Source: Ruegeria atlantica (GTDB lineage: Bacteria > Pseudomonadota > Alphaproteobacteria > Rhodobacterales > Rhodobacteraceae). From it: a stretch of 64,000 nt of DNA. The stretch is from contig NZ_WQBE01000001.1 of the NCBI RefSeq assembly GCF_013032005.1, positions 806,001 through 870,000 of the forward strand. Reading direction: 5' to 3'. Of the stretch, positions 63,423-64,000 are shown piece by piece. Position numbers and translations under genes: made by a program. A model generated the notes under the pieces. That model was not told the origin of the DNA. It did no database searches and saw only the letters and a list, made by a program, of their open reading frames with translations. The first letter of the stretch is position 1, and each line of letters opens with the position of its first letter.

Positions 63423-64000
63423 TCATGCGGTCGGGTCGTAGGCGTAGATCCACTCGTATTTTTTCGAAAGCCTTGGTCCAACGGCCATCAGCACCATCTG
63501 TGCCGCCAGTCGCATGGGACCGCGCAGGTGAAAATTTCGCGCGTTAACTCCGGCGGTGGCAACGACTCGCTTAGCCCTTGGTCGGCGAAGGTTTTCATAG
63601 CCGGCAAATGCTTGTGTCACATCGGGTTGTTCTTCGAAGGTGCGGGCTAGAATCCACGCATCCTCTAACGCCAAACAGGCCCCTTGCGCCATAAAGGGCA
63701 AGGTCGGATGCGCGGCGTCGCCCAGCAGCGCCAACCGCCCGTTCTGCCAGCTTTGCGCCACAGGCCGCAGGAACAGGGCCCAAAGATGGGTTTCGGTCAC
63801 GTCAGACAGAATATCACCCACTGGCCCCCCGAAATCGGCAAAACGCGCGCGCAGATCATTCGGATCGCCTTGCAGCCGCCAGCCTTCCTCTTGCCAGTCC
63901 GAGCGCTCCTCAATTGCCACCACATTCATCAGTTGCTGATCGCGCAACGGATAGGTGACGACGTGGCGTCCAGGCCCCATTGTCAGTGAGGCGCAAGGCA
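63423..64000 (-). CDS. FAD-dependent monooxygenase, 3' part
   Basis: A flavin-dependent aromatic hydroxylase of the salicylate/3-hydroxybenzoate hydroxylase group. About 192 C-terminal residues are visible and the frame is still open at the window edge. The part includes the GRHVVTYPLRDQQLMNVVAIEE segment, the FAD-binding GRLALLGDAAHPTLPFMAQGACLALEDAWILARTF (motif GDxxHP) and the C-terminal helix RAKRVVATAGVNARNFHLRGP. The N-terminal GxGxxG is beyond the window. Substrate unknown. It is convergent with xthA with only 4 bases between the stops. Confidence 0.87.
   Translation of the reverse strand, partial: PCASLTMGPGRHVVTYPLRDQQLMNVVAIEERSDWQEEGWRLQGDPNDLRARFADFGGPVGDILSDVTETHLWALFLRPVAQSWQNGRLALLGDAAHPTLPFMAQGACLALEDAWILARTFEEQPDVTQAFAGYENLRRPRAKRVVATAGVNARNFHLRGPMRLAAQMVLMAVGPRLSKKYEWIYAYDPTA

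Overview
The window looks like a chromosomal segment of a marine alphaproteobacterium of the Roseobacter group (Rhodobacteraceae). The evidence is the gene order pepA-lptG-lptD-surA-pdxA-rsmA, argS-SPOR-nagZ-scpA-scpB and yceD-rpmF-plsX-fabH-ihfA-merR, the DUF4167, DUF1499 and DUF2061 proteins, a probable DMSP lyase, a carnitine catabolic cluster, and dense coding with many 4-base overlaps. I see no phage, insertion sequence, integrase, CRISPR array, plasmid gene or rRNA. One tRNA gene, tRNA-Pro(GGG), is present. No gene-free stretch exceeds about 250 bases.

Layout. 1-7.5 kb: 3' part of prfC, an unrecognised protein coupled to a glycosyltransferase, an RhlE-type helicase, a leftward DUF2061/desaturase/EamA operon, and a divergent XRE regulator. 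7.5-12.1 kb: carnitine degradation (SDR, fused carnitine dehydrogenase/betainyl-CoA thioesterase, a small exported protein, dehydrocarnitine cleavage enzyme, divergent AraC-type regulator). 12.2-21.9 kb: aldo/keto reductase, holC, pepA, then the envelope operon lptG-lptD-surA-pdxA-rsmA; lptF is absent from its usual place. 21.9-24.6 kb: DUF4167, prmC, prfA. 24.7-28.5 kb: exported proteins and a leftward M20 amidohydrolase plus two different ureohydrolases, probably for guanidino compounds.

28.6-38.8 kb: mazG, nucleoside hydrolase and acetyltransferase; then leftward enolase (with a LacI-family type operator upstream), EamA permease, Fur/Mur, a phosphatase-fold protein, a cupin-like protein and selO; then DUF985 cupin and a second desaturase. 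38.9-49 kb: DMSP lyase, anmK, MFS permease, tyrS, a glycine-rich exported repeat protein, SDR, hexapeptide acetyltransferase, Uup-type ABC-F protein, OlsB-type acyltransferase and bamE. 49.4-54.7 kb: the lipid/ribosome/IHF operon, tRNA-Pro and dCTP deaminase. 54.7-64 kb: scpB-scpA-nagZ-SPOR and argS, an exported SUOX-like protein, dGTPase, an A-type Fe-S carrier, xthA and the 3' part of an FAD monooxygenase.

Most of the window is core metabolism. The parts that deserve attention are the carnitine operon with an embedded exported protein, the XRE regulator facing a membrane-lipid operon, the missing lptF, the operator in front of eno, the tandem-repeat glycine-rich protein and the paired ureohydrolases. 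I do not see a clear-cut new defence or mobile system. All functional calls rest on motif recognition by reading; no database search was run.
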